Shown here: positions 1-11,397 of the stretch, in pieces
Numbering within the stretch: the stretch's first letter is position 1
Layout: the number at the start of each line of letters is the position of its first letter
Assembly: GCF_003113265.1 (NCBI RefSeq)
Contig: NZ_PUIV01000028.1
Coordinates: forward strand, 1-47,634
Direction: 5' to 3'
Origin: Methylosinus sporium
GTDB taxonomy: Bacteria; Pseudomonadota; Alphaproteobacteria; Rhizobiales; Beijerinckiaceae
DNA length: 47,634 nucleotides
The notes under the pieces: generated by a model
What the model was told of the DNA's origin: nothing
Seen by the model: the letters and a program-made list of their open reading frames with translations, nothing else
The model's database searches: none
Made by a program: the position numbers and the translations under genes

Positions 1-333
1 AGCCCCGCCTCCCAGCGCAAGCAATCCGAAACGCCCTCGTTCGGCGAGCCGCAACCATTTCCGTTCCGCTGCCTAATGACAATATCCAATAGGGTGGGTC
101 AAAATAATCTATAGAGTGGTTATAGGTATTCTCTCGGGCGGTTTATGCGGCGCCGCAATTTCGGGCGGTCCCACCCACGCCGAAGGCCGAAGGCGCCTCG
201 GCATCGGCAATTAAATGCCGATAATTCAAATGTCTTGGAGATAGGCAGCGCCTATGGACGAGGCGCCGTCGCTGCGGACAAGCCTCCCCGGCCGGGCTGT
301 GACAGAATGACTTGAGCCGCGCCGCGGCGCCGA
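1..333. other. Intergenic stretch at window start
   Basis: No convincing coding sequence is visible here. The stretch is less G+C-rich than the genes around it between about 60 and 140. A small perfect inverted repeat (7-base arms ATCGGCA and TGCCGAT, 6-base AT-only loop) lies at 203-222. It lacks a T-run, so it is at best a weak terminator or an operator. It lies downstream of the minus-strand phosphoesterase gene, and whatever lies to the left is outside the window. Confidence 0.5.
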
Positions 334-1785
334 TCAGCGGGCGGCGCTTCCCGGCGCCGGAGCGGCGACGTCCAACGCATTGCGCAGATCGGCGGCGCCC
401 TTGTCGCGCGCGGTGAGCGGCGCCAGTCCGAAGCGCGTTTCGATCGTCGCCAGAATCGACGCAGTGTCATAGACCGTGTGGTCGACGAATCCCTTTTTCG
501 CGAAGGGCGACAGAATCAACGTCGGCACGCGCGTCCCGGGACCGAAACGGTCGATCCGCGGCGGCGCGACATGATCCCAGGAGCCGCCGTTCTCATCGGC
601 CGTGATGATGATCAGCATGTCGTTCCAATTCGGACTGCGCCGCAGCCGCGCGACGACATCGGCGAGATGCGCGTCGCCGGTCTTCAGATCGGCGTAATGC
701 GGATGCTCGTTGAACTTGCCGACCGGCTTGTAGAAAGAGACGGCGGGCAGCGTCCCCGCCTCCGCCGCCGCGAAGAAATCGTCGGCGTCCTTCAAATGCC
801 GCTCGCGCGCGGGCGTTCCGGGACCGAAATCGGCGAAATAGAGAAAGGGCTGGTGATGCGTCTGAAAGAACTCGGGCGCCTCGCGCTGGCGAATGCGCCC
901 GGCGCGCATGTCGTTCCAGCCGCCGGCATACCAGGCCCATGAGACGCCCTTCTCGGTCAGCCGGTCGCCGATCGTCGGCTGCGTCTGCGGCGGCAGGCCG
1001 AGGCCCGCGGGCGTCGGAGCGTCGCGCGGCGACAAGGGCGTCGTCGGCTGCATCGTGCTGACCACGAAGCCGTCGCTGGTGACGGGTCCGGGCTTTTTGT
1101 AGCGCGGCGGGCCGATATGAGCGCTCGCCGGCGTGTCGGCGGCGCGCGCGAGAAAGCCGGTGGCCTCGTCGATCTCGGCAATCAGCGACGGCGGCGCCGA
1201 AGGGAAGGTCGGGGCGCAGGCGCAGACGAGAAACATGTGATTGAGGAACGAGCCGCCGAAGGCGCCGTGGAAAAAATGATCGGCGAGCGTGAACTCCCGA
1301 GCGAGGCGCCATTGCGCGAGGGAGCGGCCGTCGTAATAGCCCATGACCAGCCCGCCGGCGCCCGAGACGGCGGCGAAGCGATCCATTCTGCCGCCATTGA
1401 TCTGCTCCTTCTCCTGGAAGAAATCATGCGTCAGATCGGGCGTCTTCTCGGCATTCGGCAGGAAGGCTTCGATGGGAAAAGGCGCATTGGGGAGAATGGA
1501 GGGAAAACGGGCGTCGACGCCCTTGTCGCCGCGCACCGGCGGCAACTCGCCGAAAGGCTTGCCGTCGACGTCGACCTGGGCGAAGCGCTCGGCGCCTATG
1601 CCGAGGCCATCGGCGCCGGGATAGAGGCCGAAGACATTATCGAAGCTGCGGTTCTCGGTATAGATCACGACGATATGGCCGATCACCGCGAAAGGATTTG
1701 CCGCCTCCTGCGCGAGCGAGGAGCCGACGAGGCCGAAGAAAAACGGCAAAAGGGAAGCTCCGGCCAAAATTCGTGAGAGCGTCAC
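334..1785 (-). CDS. Exported AcpA/phospholipase C-type phosphoesterase
   Basis: Predicted secreted phosphatase or phospholipase of the phosphoesterase (PF04185) family, which removes phosphate or phospho-head groups outside the cytoplasm. The start is GTG at 1785, preceded by GGAG about 8 bases upstream. Residues 1-25 form a signal peptide ending near SSLAQE. The metal/nucleophile region shows as YTENRSFDNVFGLYPG near residue 42, and the C-terminal half carries ITADENGGSWDH and VPTLILSPFA, both typical of this family. At 483 residues it is the size of single-domain AcpA-like enzymes. It lies downstream of the di-haem peroxidase gene on the same strand but a strong hairpin separates them, so co-transcription is doubtful. 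Substrate cannot be read from the sequence. Confidence 0.85.
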   Translation of the reverse strand: MTLSRILAGASLLPFFFGLVGSSLAQEAANPFAVIGHIVVIYTENRSFDNVFGLYPGADGLGIGAERFAQVDVDGKPFGELPPVRGDKGVDARFPSILPNAPFPIEAFLPNAEKTPDLTHDFFQEKEQINGGRMDRFAAVSGAGGLVMGYYDGRSLAQWRLAREFTLADHFFHGAFGGSFLNHMFLVCACAPTFPSAPPSLIAEIDEATGFLARAADTPASAHIGPPRYKKPGPVTSDGFVVSTMQPTTPLSPRDAPTPAGLGLPPQTQPTIGDRLTEKGVSWAWYAGGWNDMRAGRIRQREAPEFFQTHHQPFLYFADFGPGTPARERHLKDADDFFAAAEAGTLPAVSFYKPVGKFNEHPHYADLKTGDAHLADVVARLRRSPNWNDMLIIITADENGGSWDHVAPPRIDRFGPGTRVPTLILSPFAKKGFVDHTVYDTASILATIETRFGLAPLTARDKGAADLRNALDVAAPAPGSAAR

Positions 1786-1857
1786 GGCGCGGCTCCATTC
1801 GCAATTGTCTTTTTCGAAAGCTAAATGCGCAAACGCACAATTTCATGACTTCGCAGA

Positions 1858-1887
1858 AAAGCCTCCGCGCGCGGGCGCGGAGGCTTT
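1858..1887 (-). terminator. Hairpin terminator after the di-haem peroxidase
   Basis: A perfect 13-base-pair inverted repeat (AAAGCCTCCGCGC, loop of 4, then its complement) lies just beyond the stop codon of the minus-strand peroxidase gene at 1911. On the minus strand the stem ends in TTTTC, as expected of a Rho-independent terminator, though the T-run is short. Confidence 0.7.
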
Positions 1888-1910
1888 GTCGAGCGCAGCG
1901 AGAAATCCGC

Positions 1911-2975
1911 TCAGTGAGCGTGCTTCGTCGCGAGTTCCTGCTGCGGCTTGGGCGTCGCATTGGCGCGCGCCGGCAGGACCGGATAGTCGACTTTCGGCTG
2001 ATCGCCGGTCAGCGCGCCGAGGAAGGCGACGATGGCCGTGGTCTCGTCGGGCGCGAGCTGCACGCCGAGCTGGGATTTCGCCATGACCTCGACCGCCTCC
2101 TCCAGCGTCCACACCTGGCCGGTATGGAAATAGGGCGCGCGCAGCGCGACATTGCGCAGCGGCGCGACGCGGAAGGAGAAAACGTCCGCCGGGCTCTTAG
2201 TGACGGCGAAACGACCCTTGTCGGCTTCCGGCAGAATGGCCGCCGACGGCTTTTCCACCGCGCCGAACTGCGCGTAATTGCCGCCGCCGGCGTTCACGCC
2301 GTCGTGGCAGCCGCTACAGCCCTTGTCGATGAAGAGGCGCAGGCCCTTCTTCTGCGTCGCGTCCAGCGCCGCCTCGTCGCCGGCGAGGAATTTGTCGAGG
2401 CGCGAGTTCGGCGTCACCAGCGTCGCTTCGAAAGCCTCGATCGCCTTGGCGAAATTGTCGAAGCTCGCCGGCTTGTTGTCGCCCGGGAAGGCCTTCTGGA
2501 ACGAGGCGACATAGGCCGGAATGCTGTTCAGCGTCGCCTCGACATTCGACGGCGTGTTGTTCATCTCGACGCCGGCTTGCACCGGACCCTTGGCCTGAGC
2601 CTTCAGATCCTCGGAGCGGCCGTCCCAGAACTGGGCGGCGTTGAACACGGCGTTGAGAACGGTCGGCGCGCGGCGCGGGCCCTTCTGCCAGCCATGGCCG
2701 ATGGAGGTCGAGCCGGCGTCGACGCCGCCGAGGCTCAGATTATGACACGAGTTGCAGCTGATGAGCTGGCTCGAGGAGATGCGCGGATCAAAGAACAGCT
2801 CTTTGCCGAGTTCGATCTTGGCGGGTGTGAGTTCGTTGTTCTTCACGGCCTTGGCGGCCGCAGCCGCGGTGACCGGCTTGAAAACGGCGTTGGCGTCCGA
2901 TCGCAGATCGCCGGCGACTGCGGCGAAAGGGATCAGCGCCATCGCGCTCAGCGCGGCGATGAATGCACGTGACAT
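1911..2975 (-). CDS. Di-haem cytochrome c peroxidase (classical CcpA type)
   Basis: Periplasmic enzyme that reduces hydrogen peroxide with electrons from small c-type cytochromes. Start ATG at 2975 is preceded by GAGGAG; a longer frame upstream has no ribosome site. Residues 1-22 are a signal peptide. Two haem-binding motifs are seen, CNSCH (74-78) and CSGCH (220-224). GPVQAGVEM (130-138) contains the glutamate (E137) that acts in peroxidase catalysis in the family. The haem-ligand region reads APYFHTG then EAVEVMAKSQLG, so methionine 298 sits where classical peroxidases have their distal methionine ligand. The C-terminus is rich in H, K and P (ends KHAH). It is divergent from a second, MauG-like di-haem gene across a 386-base gap. 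Confidence 0.93.
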   Translation of the reverse strand: MSRAFIAALSAMALIPFAAVAGDLRSDANAVFKPVTAAAAAKAVKNNELTPAKIELGKELFFDPRISSSQLISCNSCHNLSLGGVDAGSTSIGHGWQKGPRRAPTVLNAVFNAAQFWDGRSEDLKAQAKGPVQAGVEMNNTPSNVEATLNSIPAYVASFQKAFPGDNKPASFDNFAKAIEAFEATLVTPNSRLDKFLAGDEAALDATQKKGLRLFIDKGCSGCHDGVNAGGGNYAQFGAVEKPSAAILPEADKGRFAVTKSPADVFSFRVAPLRNVALRAPYFHTGQVWTLEEAVEVMAKSQLGVQLAPDETTAIVAFLGALTGDQPKVDYPVLPARANATPKPQQELATKHAH

Positions 2976-3361
2976 TTCCCAGGGCTCCTCCGATGGGGCT
3001 CGCGCGTGCGCTGCGAACGGACGCCGCTCGAACCGCCGCCCGCCTACCACAAGCTGAGCCCGCGGGCAAAGGCAATAATGCGCCAAACTGGGAGATGTCA
3101 TGTAATTACAACTATAACTCTACTATTTTTCCGGTCATGTCGAATTGATGACGTCGCCCCGGCGCCAGATATTTTTCTCGCGCCGCAGGCTTGAAATATT
3201 GGTCGCGCGGCGTAGCTTCGGTTACTGGCGGCAGGCGAGACAAAAGCTCGAAGACCGCCCCGAGAATCCTTGCCGATGAGAAGGATTCCAGGCAGGATTG
3301 CGAATGCTCGCGCCGAGCGAACGAAGCGGCTTCAGCCGACAGGCGCAGCGGGGAGGACGAC
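2976..3361. other. Divergent intergenic region between two di-haem protein genes
   Basis: No gene is visible in these 386 bases. The middle (about 3075-3200) is AT-richer than its surroundings and must carry promoters for both the minus-strand peroxidase and the plus-strand MauG-like operon. Besides the palindrome at 3101-3110, GTCAT and ATGAC form a short inverted pair at 3135-3153. No clear -35/-10 pair could be assigned. Confidence 0.5.
3101..3110. promoter_or_regulatory. Perfect palindrome TGTAATTACA, possible operator
   Basis: A self-complementary 10-base sequence in the AT-rich part of the divergent region between the two di-haem protein genes. Its position and symmetry suit a dimeric regulator site that could act on both promoters. 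The sequence alone does not identify the regulator, and a 10-base palindrome may be chance. Confidence 0.3.
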
Positions 3362-4540
3362 ATGGCCGTGCGCAAGCGCGCCGCGACCGCGGTCGCGGCA
3401 ATGTTCAGTCTCTCGTTTCTCGATCTCGCGGGGCTCGGTCTCGCCGGCCTCGGCGCGGCGGGACTTTCCGCGGGCCTCGCTATCGCCGAGCCGCTGGGCC
3501 TGCCGCCTATCCCCATCCCCGCTGATAATCCGCAGACGGCCGAAAAAATCGCGCTCGGCGATCGCCTGTTCCATGATCTGCGTTTTTCATCCGACGGCAC
3601 GGTCGCCTGCGCCACCTGCCACAAGGACGACCGCGCCTTCACCGACAGCCCACTGCGCACCTCGGAGGGCGTCGGCGCGAAGACCGGCACGCGCAATGCG
3701 CCGACAGTGATCGACGCGGCCTATTTCACCTCCTTTTTCTGGGATGGGCGCTCGGCCTCGCTCGAGGATCAGTCGCAGCATCCATTCCTCAATCCCGTCG
3801 AGATGGGCCTGCCCACGCATGAGCCGATTCTCGTGATCGCGCGCTCCGATCCCTTCTATGTCGAGCTCTTCAAAAAGGTCTTCGGCAAGAGCGGCGACGG
3901 CGTGACGATGGATGAGGTGAAGAAGGCCATCGCCGCCTATGAGCGCACCCTCGTCTCCGGCGATTCGCCCTTCGACCGCTGGCGCTTCGGCCATGAGGAG
4001 AATGCGATATCGGAGGCAGCAAAGCGCGGCTTCGAGGTCTTCGTCGGCCAGGGCCGCTGCGTCTCCTGCCATGTGATCGAGCAGGACCAGGCGCTGTTCA
4101 CCGACAATCGGTTCCACAATATCGGCGTCGGCGTCAATCGGATGCAATCCGCTATTCCGCGCCTCTCCGCCGAATTTCTGAACGCGAAATCGAAGGGCGT
4201 CGATGTCGACAAAGCCGTGCTGACCGACCCCATGACCTCGGAGCTCGGCCGCTTCGCCGTCACCGATCAATTCGACGTCATCGGCGCCTTCAAGACGCCC
4301 ACGCTGCGCAATGTCGCGGTGACCGCGCCCTATATGCACGACGGCTCGCTGAAGACGCTGAAGGATGTCGTCGAGCATTATGACAATGGCGGGCGCAGCA
4401 AGGGCGATCCGCCGCAGGTGAATGATTATCTCTCCGGCGGCATTCGCCCACTGAACCTCTCCAAGCAGCAGCAGGACGATCTCGTCGCCTTCCTGGAGAC
4501 GCTCACCTCGCCGGCCTATGTCGGCGCGGCGACGAAATGA
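3362..4540 (+). CDS. MauG-like di-haem cytochrome c protein
   Basis: Periplasmic di-haem protein of the CCP/MauG family. Start ATG at 3362 is chosen because GGGAGG precedes it. The N-terminus (to about residue 43) is a long hydrophobic export signal. Haem motifs are CATCH (83-87) and CVSCH (233-237), and HPFLNPVEM keeps the glutamate (E147). In the C-terminal region the sequence reads APYMHDG then VVEHYDNGG, so tyrosine 340 replaces the methionine of classical peroxidases. A tyrosine there is the known feature of MauG and related enzymes that oxidise tryptophan or tyrosine side chains of a partner protein through a high-valent bis-haem state. It is followed by a Tat-exported metallophosphoesterase (37-base gap) and a monohaem cytochrome c, probably one operon. 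Peroxidase activity remains an alternative. Confidence 0.88.
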   Translation: MAVRKRAATAVAAMFSLSFLDLAGLGLAGLGAAGLSAGLAIAEPLGLPPIPIPADNPQTAEKIALGDRLFHDLRFSSDGTVACATCHKDDRAFTDSPLRTSEGVGAKTGTRNAPTVIDAAYFTSFFWDGRSASLEDQSQHPFLNPVEMGLPTHEPILVIARSDPFYVELFKKVFGKSGDGVTMDEVKKAIAAYERTLVSGDSPFDRWRFGHEENAISEAAKRGFEVFVGQGRCVSCHVIEQDQALFTDNRFHNIGVGVNRMQSAIPRLSAEFLNAKSKGVDVDKAVLTDPMTSELGRFAVTDQFDVIGAFKTPTLRNVAVTAPYMHDGSLKTLKDVVEHYDNGGRSKGDPPQVNDYLSGGIRPLNLSKQQQDDLVAFLETLTSPAYVGAATK

Positions 4541-4577
4541 ACGCGCCCGGCGCGATCGAGAAAAGGGAGCCGAGCAG

Positions 4578-5651
4578 ATGAGCGAATTCGTCACCAGGCG
4601 CAGCGTTCTCGCGGGAGCCGGGGCCGGCGCGGCGCTGACCACTCTGCCGATCAGCATGGTCACGCTCGCCTTCGGCGGGGAGCGCGAGGATTTCACCTTC
4701 ACCTATATTTCCGACGCACATATCCAGCAGATCAAAGGCGCGAGCTTCGTGCGCAATTGGGATCAGGGGCTGAAACGCGCCGTCGCCGAGGCCAATCTGG
4801 TGAAGCCGGAATCGGATTTCGTCATCTTCGGCGGCGATCTCGCCCAGCTCGGCAAGCGCGAGGAGCTGGACCACGGCGCCGAAATGCTCTCCAAGCTGAA
4901 AGGCAGACTGCACGCCGTCATGGGCGAGCACGATTATTATTTCGATCTCGGCGATTATTGGAGCAAGCTCTACGGCCCGCATTATTACAGCTTCGACCAT
5001 AAGGGCGTGCATTTCATCGTGCTGAACTCGATTTTGACCAGCGAGCAATGGACCTTCCATCGCTGGCCGACGGCCGAGCAGCGCATGTTGGAGATGGCCG
5101 GGCTCGACAATCCGAACGGCTCGCCCTTCATGGTCGGCGACAAGCAGCGCAAATGGCTCGCCAATGACCTCGCCAAGGTGGACAAGAAGACGCCGCTCGT
5201 CGTCTTCTCCCATTCGCCGCTGCAGAAGATCTACAAGGGCTGGAATTTCTGGACCGACGACGCCGAGGAAGTGCAAGCGCTGCTGCAGCCTTTCGACAGC
5301 GTCAACGTCATCTACGGCCATGTCCATCAGATCCAATATAATCAGATCGGCAACATCAGCTTCAACTCGGTGATGGCCACGGCCTGGCCCTGGCCCTATC
5401 CGCAGAGCTATGCGCAGGCCGAGAGCCATCTGCCCGTGCTCACCATTCCGATGAACCGCGCCGATCCCTTCTTCGAGCGCGACGCCACCGGCTGGCAGCT
5501 GATCGACATAGGCTCGGGCCGCGTCACCGCGCGCTATCAGCTCTGGGACAACGATCAACGCACAGTCGCCTTCGACCACAAGGCCGGCCATCCGGTCGAC
5601 GTCGCCTATCAGGAGCCGACGCGGCGCCGTCTGCCACAGACCCATTATTGA
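4578..5651 (+). CDS. Tat-exported calcineurin-like metallophosphoesterase
   Basis: Predicted periplasmic phosphoesterase with a two-metal centre. Start ATG at 4578 follows AAAGGGAGC; the longer frame overlapping the upstream gene has none. The N-terminus carries a twin-arginine signal (TRRSVLAGAGAG), so the protein is exported folded. Metal-ligand blocks appear in order: SDAHI, FGGDLAQ, GEHDYYF (the usual GNHD with Glu for Asn), FSHSP and YGHVHQ. The second half is rich in tryptophan and tyrosine (GWNFWTDD; ATAWPWPYPQSY). It lies between a MauG-like di-haem gene and a cytochrome c gene with short gaps, which suggests it is either a partner or a substrate of the haem enzyme; that link is inference. 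Natural substrate unknown. Confidence 0.88.
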   Translation: MSEFVTRRSVLAGAGAGAALTTLPISMVTLAFGGEREDFTFTYISDAHIQQIKGASFVRNWDQGLKRAVAEANLVKPESDFVIFGGDLAQLGKREELDHGAEMLSKLKGRLHAVMGEHDYYFDLGDYWSKLYGPHYYSFDHKGVHFIVLNSILTSEQWTFHRWPTAEQRMLEMAGLDNPNGSPFMVGDKQRKWLANDLAKVDKKTPLVVFSHSPLQKIYKGWNFWTDDAEEVQALLQPFDSVNVIYGHVHQIQYNQIGNISFNSVMATAWPWPYPQSYAQAESHLPVLTIPMNRADPFFERDATGWQLIDIGSGRVTARYQLWDNDQRTVAFDHKAGHPVDVAYQEPTRRRLPQTHY

Positions 5652-5664
5652 TCGGAGTTCGCTC

Positions 5665-6063
5665 ATGCTTCGCGCGACTTTGCTCCTCGCTCTCGGCCTC
5701 GCCGCCCTCGGCGCGACCGCGCGCGCCGATGAATTCACCAAGACAGACGTCGAGCGCTATCAGAAGGAATTCGAGCAGGTGGCGGCCAAGGGCCGCGAAT
5801 TATGGACGAGCGGCGCGCTCGGGACCAATGGCGTCGCTTGCGCGCAATGCCACCCCAACGCCGCCAACACACACCCAGAGACCTATCCGAAATTCCAGAA
5901 GCAGCTCGGCAAGGTGACGCAGCTGTTCGAGATGGTGAACTGGTGCATTCGCAATCCGCTGCAGGGCGCAAATCTCGCGCCCGACGATCCGCGCATGACG
6001 GCGCTCGTCTCCTACATCACTTTCGAGCGGCGCGGCGTGAAGCTCGCGCCGGGCCAGCATTGA
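5665..6063 (+). CDS. Small monohaem cytochrome c
   Basis: Predicted periplasmic electron carrier of 132 residues. Start ATG at 5665 is preceded by GGAG and lies 13 bases after the metallophosphoesterase stop. Residues 1-21 form a signal peptide cut after ARA. One haem motif, CAQCH, is at 59-63. Downstream, FEMVNWCIRNPLQG and MTALVSYI resemble the C-terminal haem domains of SoxA/TsdA-like cytochromes, with a methionine or the cysteine as possible distal ligand. Position at the end of the operon suggests it passes electrons to or from the MauG-like di-haem protein encoded first. Confidence 0.88.
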   Translation: MLRATLLLALGLAALGATARADEFTKTDVERYQKEFEQVAAKGRELWTSGALGTNGVACAQCHPNAANTHPETYPKFQKQLGKVTQLFEMVNWCIRNPLQGANLAPDDPRMTALVSYITFERRGVKLAPGQH

Positions 6064-6117
6064 CTACGCCGATATAGTCGACGCGGCCGCGCGAACCGAT
6101 CGGATCGTAAAGTCCGC

Positions 6118-6393
6118 CTATTCGGACGGAGCCGCCGCCATTGCCGCGGCGCAGATGAGGGGAATGCCGAAAAAGCTCTCCTCATCGGAGCCGGCGGCCT
6201 TGTGCAGCTCGAAAGCGTCCGTCCAGACCGCCCTCTCCGTATCATCGGCCGGGCGGTAGGTGCATTTGGCTTCGGCATTGCCGGCCTGAAGCCATTTCCT
6301 GCTGTTGCGCACGAAGCGGTCGAGCGCTTTCTGATCGGTCGGGCGAATAACGCATCTGGGGACGCCATCGACCAGGACGACTTGCGGCAGCAT
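6118..6393 (-). CDS. Hypothetical protein, 91 residues
   Basis: Not recognised. The start ATG at 6393 has GGAG 7-8 bases upstream, and the reading frame has the biased composition of a true gene. The product is soluble with no signal peptide; it has two cysteines (VPRCVIR, EAKCTYR) and a further one near the end (PLICAAAM). It ends close to, but convergent with, the cytochrome c gene (54-base gap) and probably belongs to the minus-strand group starting with guaB or is a lone gene. No function is inferred. Confidence 0.6.
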   Translation of the reverse strand: MLPQVVLVDGVPRCVIRPTDQKALDRFVRNSRKWLQAGNAEAKCTYRPADDTERAVWTDAFELHKAAGSDEESFFGIPLICAAAMAAAPSE

Positions 6394-6477
6394 GTCCGAT
6401 CTCCGACAAAGGGCCTGAGCCCGTCTGATTGCTTGTCTCAGAATTAGATAGCAATCGACATGCCATGCCCCGCAGGA

Positions 6478-6861
6478 TCAGCCGATGTAATCCTGCACCA
6501 CATCGCCCAGAATGCGGTTCACATCGTCTATGGTCGAAACGTCATAGCGCGTGGTCTTCTCGCCGGCGGCCTCGTCGTCGCGCTCGAATTTCGGATGGCC
6601 GAAGCGGATCGAGCTTCCCTCGATCTCGAAAGGCAGCGGCAGCGGCTCCTTGAGCGGACGCGAGACGAAGAGCAGGCCCATCACCTTCTGCTCGACGGCG
6701 CTCGCCTTCAGCGCCAGCTCGACGCCGAATTTCGGGCCGATATCCTTTTTGATCGAATCGTCGAGGAAGGCGACCCAGCGGAAGAAGCTGTCAAAATTGC
6801 GCCGCGCGGCGGCGAGAACCTGTTCTTCCGCCTTGGCGAGGCTCGCGCTCGGATCGCTCAT
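6478..6861 (-). CDS. Hypothetical protein, 127 residues
   Basis: Not recognised. A soluble, charged protein without signal peptide or membrane span; it begins with an acidic/alanine-rich helix ([15 protein letters not shown]) followed by [15 protein letters not shown], and ends with [14 protein letters not shown]. Start ATG at 6861 has a moderate GGGG-type ribosome site. It lies 48 bases downstream of the panE remnant on the same strand, so it may be transcribed from the guaB promoter. Codon bias supports a genuine gene. Confidence 0.65.
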   Translation of the reverse strand: MSDPSASLAKAEEQVLAAARRNFDSFFRWVAFLDDSIKKDIGPKFGVELALKASAVEQKVMGLLFVSRPLKEPLPLPFEIEGSSIRFGHPKFERDDEAAGEKTTRYDVSTIDDVNRILGDVVQDYIG

Positions 6862-6909
6862 TGTGTCAAATCCCCGGTCTGCGGCGCCTTTCGCCGAAGA
6901 AGCCGAGAA

Positions 6910-7219
6910 CTACGCGAAATTCGTGCCGCCAGACGCTCGACTCGCTTCATAGGCGCGCAAATGCGTCGCGGCGATTTCCAGCACCGGCGTCTCCAGCCGC
7001 GCCAGCCGCGCCCGCGCCAGCATGTCGCCGAGAATGTGTTCGCCCTCGGTTCGCCTGCGAGATTCATGTCGCCCAAAGGGCTCTCGATCCGCAGCCCGCG
7101 CTCGGCGAGGAGGCGCAAGCGCGCTTCCCGCACGAAAAAGGTCACATCCGCGCCCGCTTCGACGAGCCGGCCGCCGAAATAGCCGCCGACGGCCCCCGCG
7201 CCGAGGATCAGAACGCGCA

Positions 7220-7220
<1 letters not shown>
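6910..7220 (-). pseudogene. panE: Remnant of 2-dehydropantoate 2-reductase gene (internal deletion)
   Basis: The N-terminal 55 or so codons are clear ketopantoate reductase: start ATG at 7220, [19 protein letters not shown] (NADP-binding fold), then [10 protein letters not shown]. After about position 7055 the frame turns to arginine-rich nonsense, but the neighbouring frame at once reads [14 protein letters not shown] and [15 protein letters not shown] up to a stop at 6910-6912, which is the C-terminal helix region of the same family. So the two ends of panE are joined and roughly two thirds of the gene is gone, with the ends out of frame. A short GGCGAAC repeat lies at the junction. The ATG overlaps the guaB stop by one base, as in an intact operon. 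A sequencing error could explain the frame change but not the missing middle. Confidence 0.85.
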
Positions 7221-10703
<3,483 letters not shown>

Positions 10704-10997
10704 GCGGGGGATATAAGCGCCGAACCGGATCAGTCCAAGCCGCATCGTGTCGGCCGACGCATTTCACGACGCCGGCGATTTCGCGGGGCGCCACGCCAAG
10801 CGATTGATTTGCCGAGATTGAGGAAAAAAGGGCCGCGTTTTCTCGAAAAACGGCCGACGGAGCCCGCTAGACAGTCGACAAGGTTATGTTAGGCTCGTCA
10901 TCGTCGACAAGACAGCCCCGCAGAGAGGGGTAGGAGCGCACCCGCCACCGAATGAACGATAAGGCGGGACGTTCTGGAAACCAAAGGAGTGACACCA

Positions 10998-11168
10998 ATG
11001 GCTGAAAAAGAATTCGAACTCAACACCACCGTCTATATTTTCGCGGGCGTCGGCGCCCTTCTGCTCGGCGGCCTCGGCGCTGCTGGCCTCGGCGGCGTCG
11101 CGAATACGCTTTCCGCAGCCGTTGTCGGCGCTCTCGCCGGCGGCATCCTCGGCTTCTACTTCAAATAA
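10998..11168 (+). CDS. Small glycine/alanine-rich membrane protein, 56 residues
   Basis: Start ATG at 10998 is preceded by a near-perfect ribosome site AAAGGAG, and the frame closes with TAA at 11166. The N-terminal dozen residues are polar (MAEKEFELNTT), followed by a hydrophobic, glycine-rich stretch (VYIFAGVGALLLGGLGAAG, then AAVVGALAGGILGFYFK) that would form one or two membrane helices with GxxxG-like packing motifs. A terminator-like hairpin 79 bases downstream makes it a one-gene transcript. No family is recognised. The strong translation signals make it a likely real and well-expressed gene despite its size. Confidence 0.65.
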   Translation: MAEKEFELNTTVYIFAGVGALLLGGLGAAGLGGVANTLSAAVVGALAGGILGFYFK

Positions 11169-11246
11169 GCCGCGAACCGCTCGACCTCTCCCCCATGGAC
11201 GCCTGAGTCGGAGCTCCTGTCCACGGATCCCGGCCAACGTCCGAAT

Positions 11247-11279
11247 GTAACGCCGGCGACCGCCTGTCGCTGGCGTTAC
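11247..11279 (+). terminator. Hairpin terminator after the 56-residue membrane protein gene
   Basis: Inverted repeat with 14-base arms, GTAACGCCGGCGAC and GTCGCTGGCGTTAC, with one mismatch and a 5-base loop, followed by a weak T-rich tail (TTTAT). It sits between the small plus-strand gene and the end of the minus-strand trcR gene, so it may serve both. Confidence 0.6.
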
Positions 11280-11397
11280 TTTATGCCCTGCCTCGAGCCG
11301 CTCGCCACTGATGCGGGTCTGATGCGGCGGAACCTGAGCGCAAATAACCACAGAGCGCGGCCTGCGGTAAATGCGCCAGATTGTCGCGCCCCTCGGC

